From: Siphonodentalium dalli
Taxonomy: Eukaryota > Mollusca > Scaphopoda > Gadilida > Siphonodentaliidae
Direction: 5' to 3'
Length of the DNA: 64,000 bases
NCBI GenBank assembly: GCA_032622095.1
Contig: CP136063.1
Location: 68,337,897 to 68,401,896 of the forward strand
The notes beneath the pieces were generated by a model, which saw only the letters and a program-made list of their open reading frames with translations, was not told the DNA's origin and did no database searches. This document shows positions 1-13,022 of the stretch, one piece after another. Both the position numbers and the translations under genes were made by a program. Numbering within the stretch: position 1 is the first letter of the stretch; each line of letters opens with the position of its first letter.

Positions 1-404
1 CACACAGAACATCACTTAAGTCAACTGTACCTGTGTCATGTCCCAATGCGGGAGGGTCCACAATATACCACAACATTCATATTATATGCCAAGAATTCAA
101 AAGTATGGGCCCACGTAATGACATTAAATCTCAAGAAAACCCGCGAAAAAAAACAAAATCACATTTAATGTTCTAAGTTAAGTTATTTCATCCTGTATCT
201 GTATCGGTATGCGCGCAGGATCAGTTCGGATGTGAGCGCACACTCCGTAAAAAGAATCTTTGTGATAATGAACCCTCTCAAATTAGTCTCAATACTTTAG
301 AATATAGAATTAACCTAAAAATAACAAAAACCTTCGGAATAGAGAACCTTCGGAATAGCGGACCTTCGGGATAGCGAACCTTCATAATAGAAACATGCCC
401 CCAC
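1..404. other. Intergenic sequence, nothing recognised
   Basis: I see no exon-like open frame, tandem array or transposon end here. Three short spaced repeats of 'CCTTCGG(A/G)ATAG' occur near 331-375. Confidence 0.4.
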
Positions 405-520
405 AAGTACACCGGTGACGTAAACACATGTGCTAATCTTTGTTGTACTACCGTGACTCTATCGGTACGATTTATACTCAGTACGAAATAACCATAATAA
501 TACAGTCGCCCAGTGGATTA
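405..520 (+). repeat. Dispersed repeat, copy 1 of 3
   Basis: Shares the ordered motifs 'ACACCGGTGACGTAAACA', 'GACTCTATCGGTACGATT' and 'CGCCCAGTGGAT' with stretches at about 1985-2095 and 3308-3420. The order of the blocks differs between copies, so this is probably the end region of an interspersed element. Class unknown. Confidence 0.5.
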
Positions 521-1149
521 TCGATCGACCACAGAATATGAAAATCTGCGTACCCAGCAACACCACGGTGTGGCGTAATAATTTTGCAGGATGGCGTGGT
601 TTCATAGCTTTGGCTTTGAAATCAGTTTCTGGCAGTAACGGTGTGAATGTTATGATAAATATGAAAACAAAATTGTGATACGGCCTGCAGATAAGTGGGA
701 TGATTGGACTGTCTCAAAATGACGCACATTCAGGTTATCGCTGTAGTATATGGGATACCAAAGAGGATATCAGTTACGTAAACAAACTATCTATCCTTCC
801 ATGTGTCGCCAATTTGACTCAACCGTCCAACTCGTCTGTGCGTGCGTGCATCAACAATTTGATTCAGCACACCATACATGTTACAGCTCTCAACCAATCG
901 TCACCATAAGTCATACAAGAAAACCATAGTCAGAAATGGTAACGCCACCAAGATCATATTATTAGCCATAAATAGAAATATAATATTATGATATAAACTA
1001 GCTTTCAAATTCCATGTGGGAAATTTGGATACTTCCACATATCAAGTTTCCCGTTTATCGTGTTATACATTACATTCTTCAAGCTGTCTTTTGTATTACA
1101 CTAGCTGGGCCCGACTTCGTCCTGGCTGTTTCCCATCTGATTTCCGGCG

Positions 1150-1668
1150 ATAGGCGCGATTTGACCTTGAATTGACCATTTTGAAAGTCAAGGTCAGGTC
1201 GAGGCCATGATTTGACGCGTCCAAAACACTCCCCGGAGAAAAGTACCCCTAGGTATCAAATTTCGTCGAAATCCGTCCGTTTTACCCGATTTGACCTTGA
1301 ATTGATCATTTCGAAGGTCAAGGTCAGGTCGGGGTCACGATTTGACCCGTCCAAAACACTCCCCTGACAAAAGTACCCCTAGGTATCAAATTTCGTCGAA
1401 ATCAATCCGTTTTACCAGATTTGACCATTGATTGGCCATATTGAAGGTCAATGTCACGCCGGGTCACGATTTGACCCGTCCAAACACTCCCCGGATAAAA
1501 GTAGCCATAGGTATCAAATTTCGTCGAAATCCGTCCGATTTACCCAATTTAACCTTGTAAATTGTTTTAAAGGTCAAGGTGATGTCGAGGTCACGATTTG
1601 ACCCTTCCAAAACACTCCCCGGACACAAGTACCCCTAAGTATCAAATTTTGTCGAAATCCATCTTTAC
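1150..1668 (+). repeat. Four-copy ~130-bp tandem repeat
   Basis: The phrase 'GATTTGACCTTGAATTGA' or a close variant starts at 1158, 1288, 1418 and 1546, so the period is 128-130 bp. Each unit also carries 'GTATCAAATTTCGTCGAAAT' and 'CAAAACACTCCCCGG'. Phrases of this kind are usual in the 3' untranslated repeats of non-LTR retrotransposons and derived short elements; that assignment is inference. Confidence 0.8.
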
Positions 1669-1984
1669 CACACGATCGCATGCTTTCCAAAGGGTGTGGT
1701 AATATCAATATCAGCACATGTGCTAATCTGTGTCTGACTATTTTATTCAGCGGGGTAAGACTACAGCTTTTAAAGCGACCCATTTTTACTTTTACATCGA
1801 CCTAATTACTAGCCTAGTACCCATGCCAACAAAAAGGACAGAATCTCTTGTGATATGCAATGACTGAAGCGCTTGATGAAATTGCAAAGGAAAGTAATGA
1901 CGGCGATTCCAAATGTGAAAGCGAAGAGAACCCAACACATGACTCTGCTGTGGGGTATGTAATGGCTGAGGTGCGTGTTGAAAT

Positions 1985-2095
1985 TTCAAAGGAAAGTAAT
2001 GTACGTGACTCTATCGGTACGATTGAGTCAGTTACGAGACTACCCAATTACCAATAATGCAATCCCCCATTGGACAAGAACATATTACACCGGTG
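1985..2095 (+). repeat. Dispersed repeat, copy 2 of 3
   Basis: Contains 'GTGACTCTATCGGTACGATT' followed by 'GAGTCAGTTACGAGACTAC' and, further on, 'ACACCGGTGGCAATTACA', matching the copies at 405-520 and 3308-3420. Confidence 0.5.
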
Positions 2096-3307
2096 GCAAT
2101 TACATATAAAATTATGCAGCTTCTCATGTCTCAGCCACATAAAATGACAATCCTATTTATTCGATGAACGTATTCGGAAACACACATGAATAGTACAACC
2201 ACCGGCCCCTGGTACAAATTGGTCATAATACTAAAAGTACATATATAATATAAGACACAGGGGTCCGGGATTTTTTTTATTATATTATTTTTAGGGTCAC
2301 ATTCACCATTTTAAAGAAATGATACCAAGCTTCGTGAAAGTGGCTTCAAAATCACTATTTTTCAAAATACCAAATGTGTTGACAGGACTGCCCCTTCCTT
2401 AAATACATCCATAAAATAGGATGAAGCAAAACAAGTTTTAAAAATCTATTCCCAAATTCCAAAAAAAATGATAATTTTTTTTTAAATCTGCCGATCTGCC
2501 CTGCCCGTCTGTTTGATCGCCTATATAATTTATAGCCAAAGTTATAAACATTATTAGCGCCCTTAATCCCCGGGTTACGTGCATGCTATGACCCCATGTA
2601 CACATTTTCAGAGGGGTTCAGTCGTTTTGTCGCCTTTTGCCTGACAGACACACGAACTCAATTTATTTTTATTATAATAAAGGTTGATGCTAATGTCACT
2701 ATATATTTGCACGCGTGACACCCCCGTCAACAACAACGCCATCGCCAGTGTACGCCCCTGGCATCGGCACAGAAACTGGCCAACATCCCGCGACTGGACG
2801 TCGCCTTGATATTAATCCAGCACAGTTCCCAGTTTTACTATACGAGTAGGCTGCACTTTCAAGAATGGACAGTCCGTAGGTAAAATAAAGTCCATCCTGA
2901 TTACGATACGGCAAACTAACTTCATTTTTATTATTCGATTAATACAAGTCTTACTCTTTTCATCATTACTATCAATAAAACACGAATTATGCATACACGC
3001 AAGAAACAGGTCTGTTGTGACAAACGAATGGCCAAATAGCCTGTCTCTTTGAAAAGCCGACGAAATTCCTAACAGATCTACATCGTTTATGAATTTCGTC
3101 TGCTTTTCAAAGACACTGCTATACATAGCGTAATCTGGTACCAGGCGATATAGGAAGGCGAAGCAGTGAACCAAACTCCAGGCAGAAGTATCTCTCATCG
3201 CTCCAGAGCGATAGCGTAGAGGGCGCTGCATGGAGTTTGGCAGTTAACGCGTACTGTGATAAACACACTCGATTAATTATCTTCATCCCGGCACTCTGAA
3301 CCAACGG
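2096..3307. other. Non-coding, possible retroelement tail at 2590-2690
   Basis: The stretch 'GCCTGACAGACACACGAACT' followed by an A/T-rich tail with 'TTATTATAATAAAGG' near 2640-2690 looks like the 3' end of an RTE-like LINE or its SINE derivative. The 2700-3300 segment is richer in G+C and open for 139 codons on the minus strand, but I recognise no domain or splice structure. Confidence 0.3.
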
Positions 3308-3420
3308 GGCATATCGGTACGATTGAGTCAGGGTACGAAACTACATAATTACCCACAATTCAATCGCCCAGTGATACAGGCGAAATTAAATTTTCGAAAA
3401 CATATTACACCGATGGCGTA
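3308..3420 (+). repeat. Dispersed repeat, copy 3 of 3
   Basis: Matches the repeats at 405-520 and 1985-2095 through 'ATCGGTACGATTGAGTCAG', 'CAATCGCCCAGTGATA' and 'ACACCGATGGCGTAAAT'. Confidence 0.5.
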
Positions 3421-3689
3421 AATGAGTCTTCGGTGTGATCTAATATGAATCGTACGTGACACATAGTGGACCAACCACACACGCTGTGCCTCCAATTTTC
3501 TTTTTATCAGCGACATAACGCTAAGAATAATTTATGTAACAGCATGCAATGGCCCCGGTGGAGACGACATGACAAGTATTGTCATGGATTGTGCTATCTT
3601 GTCTCGATTCTGGCCCGCATTAAGCCAACATGACGTAATAGTGGAGCAGCTGGGACCAGAATTGCTCTAAACAATAGAGGTCGGACATG

Positions 3690-4250
3690 TTCACATTTTG
3701 AAATATAATATTGGACTATGTCAATGTTCTAGGGTTCGTTTTTAGGGTAAAATCGCTTTTTGTGAAAACAATTTGATAATTCTGGAACACACCACAACAA
3801 GATATGCATCATTAGTTCATTTTCCATTTTATAAACCATTCCAAGTTTCAATGTTAAAAAATTAAGTGTTAGATGTAGGTAATAAATTAACAAGGCGTTG
3901 TTGGAATGAGGCAGGTTCTATGGTTACCAGGGTAATTTTATTTGAATTAATAAAATCAGTGAAAACTGGATTTGAGTACTCTGAGTAGCATCCCCATATA
4001 TTTATATATAGGCCCTGCACATTTATTAGCGGGGACCGGAATCGGCACTTATTCGGATTGAATCATGTAAAAGAGTAACAAGGTTGGTTGTGTATCAAAA
4101 GTTTCATATCATTTGGTACATCAGATAACATGCCGGTGTTGCCTTCTTGTGAAATGTTGTGCGACTGATTTTGAGGTAAAATAGGCTTTATAGTGAGTCA
4201 AACCAGTGAAAAATGGAATCGATCACAACATGATATGCATCATGAATTAT
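3690..4250 (+). repeat. Degenerate repeat with inverted relatives at 6.5-7.3 kb
   Basis: The motif 'GGTTACCAGGGTAA' followed by 'ATTAATAAAATCAGTGAAA' at 3918-3968 reappears reverse-complemented at 7022-7092. A second internal motif, 'AAGATATGCATCATTAG' at 3800, is repeated as 'TGATATGCATCATGAAT' at 4230. The family looks like an old AT-rich non-autonomous element. Class not determined. Confidence 0.45.
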
Positions 4251-4429
4251 TGTTTGTTTAAACATATTTATTGTGACCCACATGTACATGGAATATTTTA
4301 CATACACAGCATTTATAAATAATGTTGTGGGTGCACAGGGGATCGGAGCACAAGTTACCAAACATAGTGAGGCTCCTCTCCTTGCGTTCAGCTGCTGATG
4401 AATTTAAATCGATAGTGTTGCAAGAATGA

Positions 4430-4780
4430 AATTTTGATGAGAGTTTTGTTTTGTTATTTGTAATTTGTATGGGGCGGTGTCCCATGATTTGTCAAAGATA
4501 TTTAGTTTCATTGGGATTGTGAAATAACATAAAGATAATCTGTCTCTTTCTGATTTTTCTCCCAGACCCCCGGACTGATTTTGTGTGGTGCATGATTCTG
4601 GGTACCCTAGTGGATGTTATAATAGCGATAGTTTTTGAAAATTTAATTAAAAAAAATGAAAACAAATTCATATTTAAATTTTTATTTTTTCACTATTTAA
4701 AAAAAAAGAAGAAAAGAAATATTTTTTCATTGTTTTCTTTTTGGTTAAATTGAGCAAGTAGTTCAATCCTAAAACAATTT
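4430..4780 (-). repeat. Interspersed repeat, inverted relative of 22430-22650
   Basis: Reverse-complemented, this stretch reads '(A)GGGTACCC' ... 'CACCACACAAA' ... 'GGGGGTCTGGGAGAAA' and '(G)CTCAATTTAAC', in step with 22480-22620. The + copy ends in 'TTTATATATATAGATGAC', a typical RTE-type LINE/SINE tail. Confidence 0.45.
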
Positions 4781-4784
4781 TTTT

Positions 4785-5165
4785 TAAGAGTTATGTCCCT
4801 GGCCCCGTCCCTATTTAACGCAGTGACCCCATTTGAACATATCTGAATCCCGGTCACCCAAGGACCCTCCATACCATATATAAGATAAATAGTTATTGAG
4901 GAGAAGTCGTTTTAAGAATTACTATGGAGGAAAAGAGTTATGGCCCTGGCTTCACAACTATTTGACCCAGTGACCTCATTTGAACATATCTGATTGTGAG
5001 TCACCGAGGGAAAATCCACACCAAATATGAATCCATTCGGTCTTATTGTTCCGGAGAAGATGTTTAAAGAATTGTTGATGGACGGACGGACGGATGGACG
5101 GATGGCGGACGTGGCGTGGTGACTATAGTTCCACCGGAGACTTCGTCTCAGGTGAGCTAAAAAGT
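4785..5165 (+). mobile_element. 3' end of a lophotrochozoan SINE/RTE-type retroelement
   Basis: Two ~140-bp subrepeats share 'TTATG(G/T)CCCTGGC', 'GACC(C/T)CATTTGAACATATC' and 'GGAGAAG'. They are followed by a GGAC-rich run (5078-5110) and the terminal phrase 'GACTTCGTCTCAGGTGAGCT' plus AAAA at about 5140-5163. I recall this ending as very common in bivalve and gastropod genomes, so it is one reason for suggesting a mollusc. No protein is encoded. Confidence 0.6.
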
Positions 5166-6560
5166 GATTTCCCAAAAAATCTCGGCTCGCACAGATTTTG
5201 GTCTGGTTATCTCAGTTTCATTATTGCTTTATTTCAGTGTATCTCATGATTCGATAATGGTTGACAGAGTTCATGCATGACCATAACTCTGCACGCAGCT
5301 CTTCTGGAACTCCAATTCCTGTTGTCACTGATTTACATGCAACAATTGTGACCTTCAATCAAAAATATTGCTTTCCATATGATATACTTTTTTGACCAAA
5401 CCGCAGTGCATTATATGTGGTATTTATTACATAGAACACTTAAATTATAGCTATAATATATGCGAAAACGTAAACGTAATTTGCGAGCACGATTTTCATT
5501 ATCATGAGGTTAGTGGAAGAGGTGTGTATCGTTTGCATGGTTTGGCTAAGAATATTTTAAGTTACACAAGTATCAAGATTATATAACCTACACCTAGATG
5601 TGTTCTTGTATTTGAGTTTCGGTAGGCAGGTTGTTGGCCTAATATATAGCAAAACTTCACATATTGCTTATGTTATCACATTGATTCATTTATTTAATAA
5701 AAATAAGTTTTGGCCTGTTTTACAGAAACAGCAACTGGTTGCAAATTGAAAAAATGTCATATTACCACGATTTAGAGAGAAAAAAGCCTGTTTCCACCCT
5801 TACTTAAGTTAAATCTTGCCTAAATTTGTCCCTCAATTGTAAAATATGGGTTTGTGGATTTCAACTGAAATTCATGAAATGAAGCAACATTGAACATACA
5901 TGTACTTTGACAATAATGCGGCCACAAACAAATATAGGTTGTCTGTTTAGTTTGTTCACATAGATGACATGCCGGATTATACGTATAGCACAACCGGAAT
6001 GGAATGTTGAATTTCGAAATCCAGACACAATATGTATCTATGACTCAATATGTGAAGTCACCAAGAAAGGAGAAATCAGTCTGAAACAATGAAGACGACC
6101 AAAGAACCAAGCAAATAAGCCAATATCTACATAACCTGGCATATAATAACCATGATCCAGTACTCATTTATGTACACACAAAAATAGTGTCTGTACATGT
6201 TTCGTATTTTGCTATTGACTCACTCCCCCTGTGGCGACTCGATTGAGTAGTGATACCTTATGATTTCTCGACAGATGCATATGCAGTGAATTTCCTATTT
6301 ACATGTATAGTGTATCTCTCTTCCTGACCAAACATATCTTTAATTTGGCTGGCTTAACCCAACATCTCCTGAAACATGTTACATTACATTACTTGTGAAA
6401 TACTTTTAAAAAATACACCCATGTATGGATCCTGCTTAGAACAGCCATTTATTTACTCAAATGCCTTTCAACATTCAATTTATGTCCAAGACATCCCCCA
6501 TTTAACCAATACAAATACAAATGTAGAACAAAACTGACACAAAGGCCTCCAGTCCCAGTC
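5166..6560. other. AT-rich stretch, nothing recognised
   Basis: No exon-like frame, array or element end is visible. Confidence 0.4.
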
Positions 6561-7310
6561 ATATATCTATTAATTACCTCAAAAACTTAATTTATTACTC
6601 GATAAAAATATGCATTAATTATAAATATAAAACTTGTTGTGATGGATTCCAAAATTCCCTCATTTAAAAAAAAAAAAATGAGTTTTACCCAAAAATAAAC
6701 CACAAACCATTGAAATACGCAACAAAACTCACATAACACGTGTACGTTGCCATACGCTGTCGTGAATGAGTTTCTAACCAGAAACAAGGTGAAATGCTAT
6801 TTAGACGAATTCCAGTTTTCACTGATAATTAATTCGAAAAAGATGTTTCCCCCCTTGCATATAATTGCTTGCATGTAATTTTGTTTCTGGCTAGTCCATT
6901 TTTCATAGTCTACATATCCATTCGTACATTTTGAAATATAATACATGTTTGTGGTCGGCGACGTGATTTAATTCGAATGATAAGATCCTTTCATGGCTTA
7001 TACTGCACCACTACATGGAGTGTTATTTAGAGAGCAGGATTCCAGTTTTCACTCATTTTATTAATAGACAATGTTTTACCCTGGTAACCTCAGAGCCTAC
7101 TTAATTGCACACGATCTTTGCTTTATCTATTAATTACATCCAAGACTTAAATTATTATTCGATAAAACTGGAAAATTATATAAAAGTATATGCATTGATT
7201 ATAAATATCTTGTTCAGGCAGCTGGATTCCATTTTTCCATTTTTTTTTAACGAAAAAGCCTGTTTTACCCAAAAAAGTAAACAATCGTGCAACATCTCAC
7301 AAAAAGGCAA
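6561..7310 (-). repeat. Tandemly placed copies of the 3.7-4.2 kb repeat family
   Basis: Two direct copies lie at about 6566-6745 and 7123-7305. They share 'TCTATTAATTAC', 'TTATTACTCGATAAAA', 'GATTATAAATAT', 'TGGATTCCA', then an A/T run and 'TTTTACCCAAAAA'. The segment between them (7022-7092) is the reverse complement of 3918-3968. Confidence 0.5.
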
Positions 7311-7759
7311 CATCGGCATGCTATCCGCTCAATAGAGATGAACATTTTGATATGTGTTTCAGTTTGTTACTCTCCGACATGGTTGGACCGATTTTTTCCG
7401 GTCTCTGCTTCTCCACTTCATGTTCCACATGCTTGTAGAACAGACATAATTTAGACAAATATTTTCAGTTTAATTAACCTTCCCGTATATAAATCAGTGT
7501 TCTACCACATTTTGAGAAGGGTCTATGGCATATCAAGTCGATTAACTTGCACATGTTCAGAGAAGTATAATGACAAATAAACGGTTTATAGCGTATTTAT
7601 ACACGACATGCCCACTAATATATATTGAAATGGTCCCATACACGTCTGTTGTGGCAAGGGTGTGTATATGCATGCGATGGATGCCCACTAGTATCGGGTT
7701 GGAATATATGCGCATTGCATGGGCTATAATTCACAAATAAACATGCGTTTTAAGCGAAA

Positions 7760-8412
7760 TGTGGCCCTATATACCGGGCATATATAAGCTTTAATTGCAT
7801 GTTCCTGCCAATTATGAGTAGTTGCCTAGTAACCAATGCTAAGGAGAGATTAGGTTGCAAAGTCTCCTGATCTTATGACCAGTGGTTGCATGCATAATAT
7901 CCCTGCAGTTTCAGACACGTGCCCCTTTGAACATAACCATTTAACACCATGCGACTAGACACTGTATAAATTAAGGCAAATATACCACTTAATGTTAGTG
8001 CAATGATGTCATTCCATCATTTGTGGTATTTGCTTATCAACCGTTGCTACCCTTAAATAAGACAGTTTAATTCACTCTTCTGGTTGGGTATAACTAAAAT
8101 TTCACATTAGGGTATTACCTACATCGAAAACGCGTTCACTGGCATTGAATTACGACGCTAAAAGATATATATGCATTTTACAGTCAATTCCGAGTAGTTG
8201 CCTAGCAACCGTTGCCAAGGAGTTGCCGCGGGACAAAGTCCCAAGATCTTATCATGGTCAGTGATCCATGGGGGACAAACATTTTTCAGACCTGTGCCAC
8301 AAATTAAACATAGCCAACATCATGCGACGAGCAACTGTCCAATTTAAAGGAAAATAACACGGGAACCCCGGGTCAAGGTGTCGATCACTGTGGGGCGTCA
8401 GGGTTCAAATGG
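7760..8412 (+). mobile_element. piggyBac-like 3' end, partly duplicated
   Basis: The right terminus 'GGGTTCAAATGG' (8401-8412) is followed by TTAA (8413-8416). It is the exact reverse complement of the left terminus 'CCATTTGAACCC' at 55139. From about 7990 the sequence runs parallel to 55909-56328, sharing 'ATTTGTGGTATTTGCTTATC', 'AACCGTTGCTACCCTTAAA' and 'GGTGTCGATC'. The distal ~230 bp (8140-8370) is present a second time at 7760-7985, so the end is doubled. No transposase sequence remains. Confidence 0.7.
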
Positions 8413-8416
8413 TTAA

Positions 8417-9784
8417 TTAGTTAGAACGCATATTTGAATTCGATTATCGGAGTTTTAACTCATCGTATGAGGTGTTGAGTGGGAATGTTGCTCCCTCCCA
8501 TATGAATTCAACGATTATTGCATGGAAAACTGGTCCAAAACTCGGTTCGAATTGAAGTTCGTGTGATCAGGCTATGTTGTTGACATTTTAATTGAATTTT
8601 GTCAACAGCGGGAACTCACAGCGGCTGATGAGTCAGGAGAGTGACTCAGGTCTCAGTGAAAACTATTGGAGAACCTATCGTCCAAACCCACAAATTAAAG
8701 TGTAGATAGACAGCGGCAGAAAAATGTACATTTAGCAAGCAGTAGCAAGTGGAATATTTGACACTACAATTTGCATGTACATGTATGGCTTTGGACTGGA
8801 CTGGCTGCAGTATAGTAGGCCTACACGGCAGGCCCTACATATTCAAATTCAATGGAATTTATATGGATGCACAACACTCAAGTCTCGACAGTGACGACTA
8901 GTATTAAAATGACTAATTTCAATTTCAACTAGATAGCTCCAGGCTTTTAACCCAACATTCAACAATAATTTGAACAAGGACTAAATCTTGCCAGAAGCCG
9001 GGGTTTGTCCCACAAAAATATTCATGATTGCCAATTATTACTCAATTAATAAATTCAGTTGCAAGTCTATCACAGCTAGTGTCAATTGTGGTGTTCCGTT
9101 ATTAACAGACTTTGTAATTATATTATTAGTTTGGCGGATATGTGTAAAATCGTTCATTTTTAATGAATAAATTGTGAAATTTGGCGCAGACGTTCCTGGT
9201 TGGGTCTTTTGAAAATATTTTCGGTAGGCAACTAGATCGGACCTTGTTTAGGTTTTTTTGGGTGTTTCCATAGCAAGGAACCATTACAGCCTACTTTTCA
9301 CAGAAACAAGTATACAGAACCGGAGAATGTGGATAGATCAGAGGTGTTTCCTTCTCAAAATTCCACGCTAGTGACAGAAGTATTATCCAATAACTTTTAG
9401 GTAACTAAGGCACTGGTTGGTTGCTATGGCAACAAAATATACACAATCACGTGACCGATTTGTAGCTGAATGGTACGTGGATGTGGAGGAGATGGACTTC
9501 AACTCAATTGGTATTTGGAACAAAATCATGGTTACTCTTCCGCGAATGTAGTCATATTAAATATTGGTTGACCTTATACTGCTATAATAACGGAAACCAT
9601 ATCAAATTGGGATTACTTAATACACCCAAATTACTCTCGAAAAAGTGGACATTTCTAGAAATAACTTTTCCACCCATATGTCTTTATCAACACACATGCG
9701 ATAGATTTATGCTGGTTAATGCAACCATCTGACATCAAATAAGTTATGTGACATCTCAAACCTGCCTAATAGTGTGTAGGTTAA
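8417..9784. other. Intergenic, nothing recognised
   Basis: Short open frames here lack domain similarity, splice context or repeat structure. Confidence 0.35.
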
Positions 9785-11968
9785 ACATTTCTCATAGGGG
9801 ATGGACGCCAAGATGGTCGCAAAATTACTCAAGGTGGCTTCCAAAATGGCATCCAAATTAAAAAAAAAAGTTGATTTATCACATATATCCCGAACATTAT
9901 CCTCTGCTGTTCTGAAAAAGGTAGCATAGATTGTAGCTCACTTTGTTATTAACCAAGTTACAGAATCAAATGACAACTAAATGTTCATTTTAGATGCAGT
10001 GTGGAATTCTGCCAAAACGTCTTTTGGAATTCTGGTCATATTTCTGAACGGCAATGGGCAAAACTTCAAAACAAAACTGAGAGGAACAATATTATGTGGA
10101 TACTCTTGTCCATTGGCTTCACCATTGATCAACTTAATAAATGGTGTATGTCAAAATGGCAGCCAGGGCGTGACTACATGTGTGGTCATATTATAGGTGA
10201 ATATGTTTAGAGGGAGTTATTGTATGATCATGAACGATGTGGATAGTTACACAAGGAGTGGCTATATGATCATGGGTGGGGTGTCGATAAGATGCATATG
10301 TATACAAGGACTGGATGTATGGTCATCTGTGAAGTAAATATATATATGGTTGTCTGGTAATTGAAGTGGTGTATGGGTGTCACGAGAGTAGCTAGTGTTG
10401 TTTATGTATATATGAAGTAAATAGATAGCCTTGTGTGGGATTTAGAGGTGTACCTTGGGCGGCTATTGTCATGGGTGGGTGTATATCTATACACGTGTTG
10501 GCTGTATGGTCATGGGCGAGTGTATGGACAAATGGGGGTAATGTATATAGGTGTGCATGGAATGAATGTATGGTCATGATTGTTGAAGTGCATATACATA
10601 CACGGAGTACATGTATAGCTGGATAGTCACTGGCGGGCTTGTGGATATATAGGACGTGCCATAGTGGTCATATAGCTGGATAGTCACTGGCGGGCTTGTG
10701 GGTATATAGGAAGTGCCATAGTGGTCATATATGGTGTATATGGTATGTATATGCATCTCCGCTGTGTCTGTATTGTCATGGATGTGTGTATCAGTATACC
10801 GCGAGTCGCTGTGTTGTCATGGGTGATGTGATTGTGCAAGTTTGGAGTGTGCAAATGGCAGTGTGTGCGGGATATTGGTATATCTATTGATGAGGTGTAC
10901 TCTATATGTATACTTGCAGTGACTCTATGGTAACGTGCGGGGTGAATACGTATGTTGAGTGGCTATATGGCCATGGGTGTGGCGAGATGTATACAATGAG
11001 TGAGTAAATTGGTATACAAGTAGTCATATATGCGGTGTCTGAGTATACAGCAAGTGTCTGAATTGCCATTGGTGAGGTGTATATGCAAGTATGGAGTGTA
11101 TGGCTGGCCGTGTGTTCAGGGTATTGGTATATATTGAAGGGCTCTATTGCCATTGGTGAGGTGTAGATGTATACCCGGAGAGACTATATGGCAATGAGTG
11201 GGGTGTATATGTATATATCGAGTGACTATATGGTAATGAGTGTGGCCCATAGGTATACCGGGTGTGACCATATGGCCAATGTTGAGGTGATATGACGGGT
11301 ATTGGTATATCTAGGTGTTGTATGGCCATTGGTGAGGTGTTTATGTATACCTGGAATGACTATATATTCATTGGTGGGGTTTATGTGTATGTCTTATGTG
11401 GCTATATTGCCATATGTGTGACCAATGGGGTGGACTGAATATGTATACAAGGAGTTACTCTATTACCACGAATGTTGTGTGTGAGTATACAGCGAGTGGC
11501 CGAATTGCCATGAGTGATATGTAGATTCAAGCCTGGCGTGTATGAATGGCCGTGTGTGTAGAGTATTAGGATATATAAAGGGGCTGTATGGCCATTGGTG
11601 AGGTGCATGTGTCTACCTGGGGTGACTATAGTTATGGTTGTAGTGTATGTTTATCTTGATTGGATATATGGCCATGGGTGTGGTAAATATATATATACAG
11701 GGCGTGAATGTATGGCCACCGATGAGGCGAATATGTATACAAGAAGTGACTGTATGATCATCAAGTATACATGGAGTGACCATATAGTCATGGTGAAGGT
11801 TAGAGTTATACCTGGTGTGCCTACATTACTTTATAGTCATGTGTGGATCTACAGGTATACCAAGTGTGGTTGTATGGTCACGCGTGAGGTGTTTGTATAT
11901 AAAGCGAGTGGCTTCATGGTCATGTGTGGTGTTGATGTAAATGAGTCATTATCAATTTTGGCCCATAT
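9785..11968 (+). mobile_element. Interspersed element carrying an internal minisatellite, long copy
   Basis: The outer parts have an inverted partner at 19370-19938. Left: 'CAAAATTACTCAAGGTGGCT', 'TCACATATATCCCGAACATT' and 'CCTCTGCTGTTCTGAAAAAG' (9820-9925) reappear reverse-complemented at 19840-19938. Right: 'ATGAGTCATTATCAATTTTG' plus GCCCA (11940-11964) reappears reverse-complemented at 19372-19396. Between these ends this copy holds about 1.7 kb of degenerate ~42-bp tandem repeat, whereas the partner has only a remnant. No protein domain is visible; the class is unknown. Confidence 0.7.
10240..11940 (+). repeat. Degenerate ~42-bp minisatellite
   Basis: Consensus fragments recur as 'GTGACTATATGG(T/C)CATG', 'GGTG(A/G)GGTGTATATG' and 'TATAC(C/A)(T/A)GGAGTG'. 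Successive 'ACTATATGG' phrases in the best-preserved part start at about 11183, 11226 and 11268, giving a 42-43 bp period and roughly 40 units. Because the period is often a multiple of three, scattered long open frames arise on both strands; I regard them as spurious. Confidence 0.8.
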
Positions 11969-12967
11969 TTAAGTCTGGTAATAATTGAAAAAAATAAGTT
12001 GACAGAACACGTAATTTGGTGATCGCTTGGAACAAATAGATATTATGGTTATTAAAATGCTCAAATGCAGGCTTAATCACCTATAATTCGTATTTGGTTG
12101 GGTTTTGAATGTTGGCTATGCATATATAATGTATGAACTGTAATAAACACTCTTTGTATGGCTGTTATTAAAAAATAATAGAGCTACTTTAATTTCAAAC
12201 TCGAACATGTCAAATTGCGTTATATTACAACAAATAAATAAGATTTTTCCTTTTCTCTGGTGTTAAATCATGCCTTTTCCATGTGTACAATCAACTGTTT
12301 TTAAAGATTGCACCAAGAGAGATATTTTATCATATTGGGTATTGGCTTAATGATCTGAACACGATAGGCCCAAACCACTGGCCATTAAAAAAAAACTCCT
12401 TTGGAATCATGTGACTTAGCATTTTAAAATTGTATTATTCCCCGTGTTACAGGGAGGACATCCATGTTACATTACAGACATGTTACAATATCACACTAAA
12501 CGACCAATACGTCGCATTTTGAGTATAACGCAACACTAATAAAATTCCGTAGTCTGTCGTGTATAATGCAACATGTATATGGTTATTTCATACATTACTG
12601 TGGGATTTCAAATGTCATATGTTACAGTAAAGACATATGTGTTACATAATTTACGTAACCTATGTATTTTGACTCTTCCAGTTCCATTTCGAAGAAGGAA
12701 GTGTAGTTTAATATATATTCGGGAGCTCACTTGTTAAAGAGTTTCTGCCAAGTAACTCTTTTTTTGTCACATAAATGATATGTGGGCTTTTATTGTTACA
12801 CGAATGACTTTATTCACAATTGTCTTATTCGACACAAACACGAGGAAAATGGGATATTTAACATGTATTATTCCAACGAAAAAGAAGGAAAATATATGGC
12901 TGAAATGAAGAATTCATATAGAATGTGGAGACTATATATAATGCGCTCCGCTTCCCTCTGTCGTAAC
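11969..12967. other. AT-rich intergenic, nothing recognised
   Basis: No exon, array or transposon terminus is recognised. Confidence 0.35.
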
Positions 12968-13022
12968 TCCACGCACACGCACACGCGCGCGCACGCACGC
13001 ACGCACCCTCACACACACACCA
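12968..13022 (+). repeat. CA/CG-type microsatellite
   Basis: Alternating 'CACGCACACG', 'CGCGCG' and 'CACACACAC' blocks over about 55 bp. This purine-pyrimidine alternation can favour Z-DNA. Confidence 0.85.

Noticed and set aside
2812-3231. 139-codon minus-strand frame
   Set aside because: No domain, no splice structure, and an overlapping minus frame of similar quality; treated as chance despite higher G+C.
8536-8560. 'GGTTCGAATTG' considered as a tRNA T-loop
   Set aside because: No acceptor stem, D-arm or anticodon arm could be built around it.
11595-11972. 125-codon frame
   Set aside because: Lies in the 42-bp minisatellite and changes frame meaning with each unit.
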